This document shows, piece after piece, positions 60,501-64,000 of a stretch of DNA of 64,000 nucleotides; position 1 is the stretch's first letter; every line of letters starts with the position of its first letter. The position numbers were made by a program, and so were the translations under genes. Source of the stretch: Marisa cornuarietis (taxonomy: Eukaryota > Mollusca > Gastropoda > Architaenioglossa > Ampullariidae); the NCBI GenBank assembly GCA_004794655.1, contig SMMW01000003.1, positions 19,052,501 through 19,116,500 of the forward strand, written 5' to 3'. Below the pieces are notes generated by a model. It worked only from the letters and a program-made list of their open reading frames with translations. It was not told the DNA's origin and ran no database searches.

Positions 60501-63500
60501 GATGCTGCTTGATCTTGTTTTATTTGCACTCTTATAATGCACAACATAATACATAGCTGACAGAAGGAAAACCTAATCTTTACAATAACTTTCACAATAT
60601 TCATTGGATTTGCTTCAAATTTGGTTTACTAGTGTGACTGAAGGAGCACAACACAAAAAATGCCTATATAATTCATAGATGCTGATTGATCTTGTTTCAT
60701 TTGGACTCTTACAAAACACGTGGTGACATTTCTTAAAAAAGGAAAACATAAACTTTACAATAACTTTCACAATAGTTATTGGATTTGTCTCAGATTTGGT
60801 TTACTAGTGTGACTGAAGGAGTAAAACACAAAAAAGCCTATATAATTCATAGTTGCTGCTTGATCTTGTTTTATTTGCACTCTTACAATGCACACTGTAA
60901 TATATAGCTGACAGATGGAAAACCTAATCTTTACAATAACTTTCACAATAGTCATTATATTTGCTTCAAATTTGGTTTACTAGTGTGACTGAAGGAGTGC
61001 AGCACAAAAATAGCCTATATAATTCATAGATACAGATTGATCTTGTTTTATTTGCACTCTTACAAAACACGTGGTGACATTGCTCAAAGAAGGAAAAACT
61101 AAACCTTACAATAACTTTCACAATAGTCATTAGATTTGCTTCAAATATGGTTTACTAGTGTGACTGAAGGAGTGCAGCACAAAAATGTCCTATATAATTC
61201 ATAGATATTGCTTGATCTTCTTTTATTTCCACTCTTATAATGCACACTCTAATATATAGCTGACAGAAGGAAAACATAATCTTTACAATATCTTTTACAA
61301 TATTCATTGGATTTGCTTCAAATGTGGCTTACTAGTGTGACTGAAGGAGCACAACACAAAAATAGCCTATATATATAATAGATGCAGCTTGATCTTGTTT
61401 TATTTGTACTCTTACAATGCACACTGTAATATATAGCTGACAAAAGGAAAACCTAATCTTAACAATAACTTTCACAATAGTCATTGGATTTGCTTCAAAT
61501 TGGGTTTACTAGTGTGACTGAAGGAGCACAATACAAAAATAGCCTAAATAATTCATAGATGCTGCTTTAACTTGTTTTATTTGCACTCTTAGAAAACACT
61601 TGGTGACATTGCTCAAAGAAGGAAAACCTAAACTTTACAATAACTTTCACAATATTCATTGGATTTGCTTCAAATTTGTTTTACTAGTATGACTGAACGA
61701 GTGCAACACAAAAATAGCCTATATAATTCATAGATCTTGCTTGATCTTGTTTTATTTGCACTCTTACGAAAAACATGATAATATATATCTCAAAGAAGGA
61801 AAACCTAATCTTTACAATAACTTTCACAATATTCATTGGATTTGCTTCAAAATTGTTTTCCTAGTATGACTGAAGGAGCACAACACAAAAATAGCCTATA
61901 TAATTTATAGATGTTGCTTGATCTTGTTTTATTTGAACTCCTACAATGCACACTGAAATAGATAGCTGACAGAAGGAAAACCTAATCTTTACAATATTTT
62001 TCACAATAGTCAAAGGATTTGCTTCAAATTTGGTTTCTTAGTATGACTGAAGGAGCACAACACAAAAATAGCCTGAATAATTCATAGATGCTGCTTGATC
62101 TTGTTTTATTTGCACTCTTAAGAAAAACATGATGATATAGCCCAAAGAAGGAAAACATAATCTTTACAATAACTTTCACAATATTCATTAGATTTGCTTC
62201 AAATGTGGTTTACAAGTGTGACTGAATGAGTACAACACAAAAACAGCCTATATAATTCATAGATGCTGCTTGATCTTGTTTTATTTGCACTCTTACAATG
62301 CACACCATAATATATAGCTGACTGAAAGAAAACCTAATCTTTAGAATAACTTTCACAATATATTTTGGATTTGCTTCAAATTTGGTTTACTACTGTGACT
62401 AAAGAAGTGCAACACAAAAATAGCCTATATATTTCATAGATGCTGAATGATCTTGTTTTATTTGCCTTCTTACGAAAAATATGATAATATATAGCTCAGA
62501 GAAGGAAAACTTAATCTTTACAATAACTTTTACAATAGTCATTGGATTTCCTTCAAATTTAGTTTACTACTGTGACTGAAGGAGCACAACACAAAAATAG
62601 CCTATATATTTCTTAGATGCTGCTTGATCTTGTTTTTATTGCACTCTTACAAAGCACACTGTAATATATTGCTGACAGAAGGAAAACCTAATCTTTACAA
62701 TAACTTTCACAATATTCATTGGATTTGCTTCAAATTTGATTTACTAGTGTGACTGAAGGGATGCAACACAAAAATAGCCTTAATATGTCATAGATGCTGA
62801 TTGATCTTGTTTTATTTGCACTCTTAGAAAACACGTTGTGACATTGCTCAAAGAAGGAAAACCTAAAATTTAGAATAACTTTCACAATATTCATTGGATT
62901 TGCTTCAAATTTGGTTTACTAGTTTGACTGAAGGAGCACAACAAAAAAAGCCTTTATAATTCATAGATCCTGCTTGATCTTGTTTTATTTGCACTCTTAC
63001 AATGCACACTGTAAAATATTGCTGACAGATGGAAAACCTAATCTTTACAATAACTTTCACAATATTCATTGGATTTGCTTCAAAGATGGCTTACTAGTGT
63101 GACTGAAGGAGCACAACACAAAAATAGCCTATATATAATTCATAGATGCTGATTGATCTTGTTTTATTAGCACTCTTACAAAACGCGTGGTGACATTGCT
63201 CAAAGAAGAAAAACCTACACTTTACAATAACTTTTACAATGTTCATTGGATTTGCTTCAAATTTGGTTTACTAGTGTGACTGAAGAAGAACGACACGAAA
63301 ATATTCTTTATAATTCATAGATATTGCTTGATCTTCTTTTATTTAAATTCTTATAATGCTCACTCTAATATATAGCTGAGAGAAGGAAAACCTAATCTTT
63401 ACAATAACTTCCACAATAGTCAATGGATTTGCTTCAAATTTGGTTTACTATTGTGACTGAAGTAGTACGACACAAAAATAGCCTAAATTATTCATAGATG

Positions 63501-64000
63501 CTGATTGATCTTGTTTTATTTGCACTCTTACGAAAAATATGGTAATATATAGCTGACAGAGGGAAAACCTAATCTTTACAATAACTTTCACAATAGTCAT
63601 TGGATTTCCTTCAAATTTAGTTTACTACTGTGACTGAAGGAGCACAACACAAAAATAGCCTATATACTTCTTAGATGCTGCTTGATCTTGTTTTATTAGC
63701 ACTCTAACAATGCACACTGTAATATATTGCTGACAGAAGGAAAACCTAATCTTTACAATAACTTTCACAATACTCATTGGATTTGCTTCAAAGTTGGCTT
63801 ACTAGTGTGACTGAAAGAGCACAACACAAAAATAGCCTATATAATTCATAGATGCTGATTGATATTGTTTTTTTTTTGCACTCTTACAAAACGCGTGGTG
63901 ACATTGCTCAAAGAAGAAAAACCTAAACTTTACAATAACTTTCACAAAAGTCATAGGATTTGCTTCAAATTTGGATTACTAGTGGGACTAAAGGAGCACA
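54539..64000. repeat. Main satellite array, ~176-bp monomer, >50 copies, open at right edge
   Basis: Monomer starts (GGATTTGCTTCAAATTTGG) recur at 54611, 54788, 54963 and 55139 and so on every 175-178 bases to the window end. The conserved core includes CCTATATAATTCATAGATGC, CTTGATCTTGTTTTATTTGC and AACCTAATCTTTACAATAAC. A 30-bp variable segment defines three classes: A (AATGCACACTGTAATATATA), B (AAAACACGTGGTGACATTGC) and C (CGAAAAACATGATAATATAT). B monomers usually also carry TGCTGATTGATC instead of TGCTGCTTGATC. Short open frames are artefacts. AT-rich and nucleosome-sized, so a heterochromatic or centromere-type satellite is possible but unproved. Confidence 0.97.

Noticed and set aside
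54539..64000. CRISPR-like array
   Set aside because: Repeats are 176 bp with no short unique spacers, and the genome is eukaryotic; this is a satellite.

Overview
The window reads as nuclear DNA of a marine invertebrate, most likely a mollusc and probably a gastropod. This is inferred from the spliced host genes with short GT-AG exons, the AT-rich introns, and the dense mix of old non-LTR retrotransposons (L2/CR1-like, I/Nimb-like with RNase H, RTE-like, L1/Tx1-like), hAT-, Tc1- and Mutator-like DNA elements and a long satellite array. The species cannot be named from sequence alone, and nothing in the window looks bacterial or viral.

Positions 1-20,529, minus strand, hold one host gene: CTU2 (cytoplasmic tRNA 2-thiolation protein 2, the Ncs2 family). 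Twelve coding exons were found by eye. They join in consistent phase, start with an ATG at 20,529 and run off the left edge before the C-terminus, giving 391 visible codons. The introns are packed with LINE debris, including a largely intact 629-codon L2-like reverse transcriptase in intron 6 (8,219-10,108, antisense to CTU2), a SINE split by a Mutator-like MITE, and inverted-repeat elements.

Positions 20,530-37,400 are intergenic and mostly transposon-derived: a CATTTCGTC-rich inverted-repeat element, a decayed Tc1 transposase, an RTE-like endonuclease fragment, a Tx1/L1-like reverse transcriptase, an L2 tail interrupted by a hAT element that itself holds another inverted-repeat element, and an RTE tail interrupted by a small hAT MITE.

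Positions 37,438-47,049, minus strand, hold two small genes for secreted proteins of 123 and 115 residues. Both have a signal peptide, a helical-looking middle and a terminal NA...KCGC motif. One is intronless at the site where the other has a 2-kb intron. I do not recognise the family. Around them lie minus- and plus-strand LINE fragments, an 88-bp minisatellite element and long CA/GT runs.

Positions 48,636-64,000 are a satellite array with a monomer of about 176 bp that continues past the right edge. It has an older left block and a younger right block with three monomer classes (A, B, C), where A tends to alternate with B or C. Three insertions interrupt it: a block with three copies of an unrelated short repeat, an RTE-like LINE with a single premature stop, and a 1.2-kb insert carrying a decayed STRAD-like pseudokinase copy and an ATT tail.
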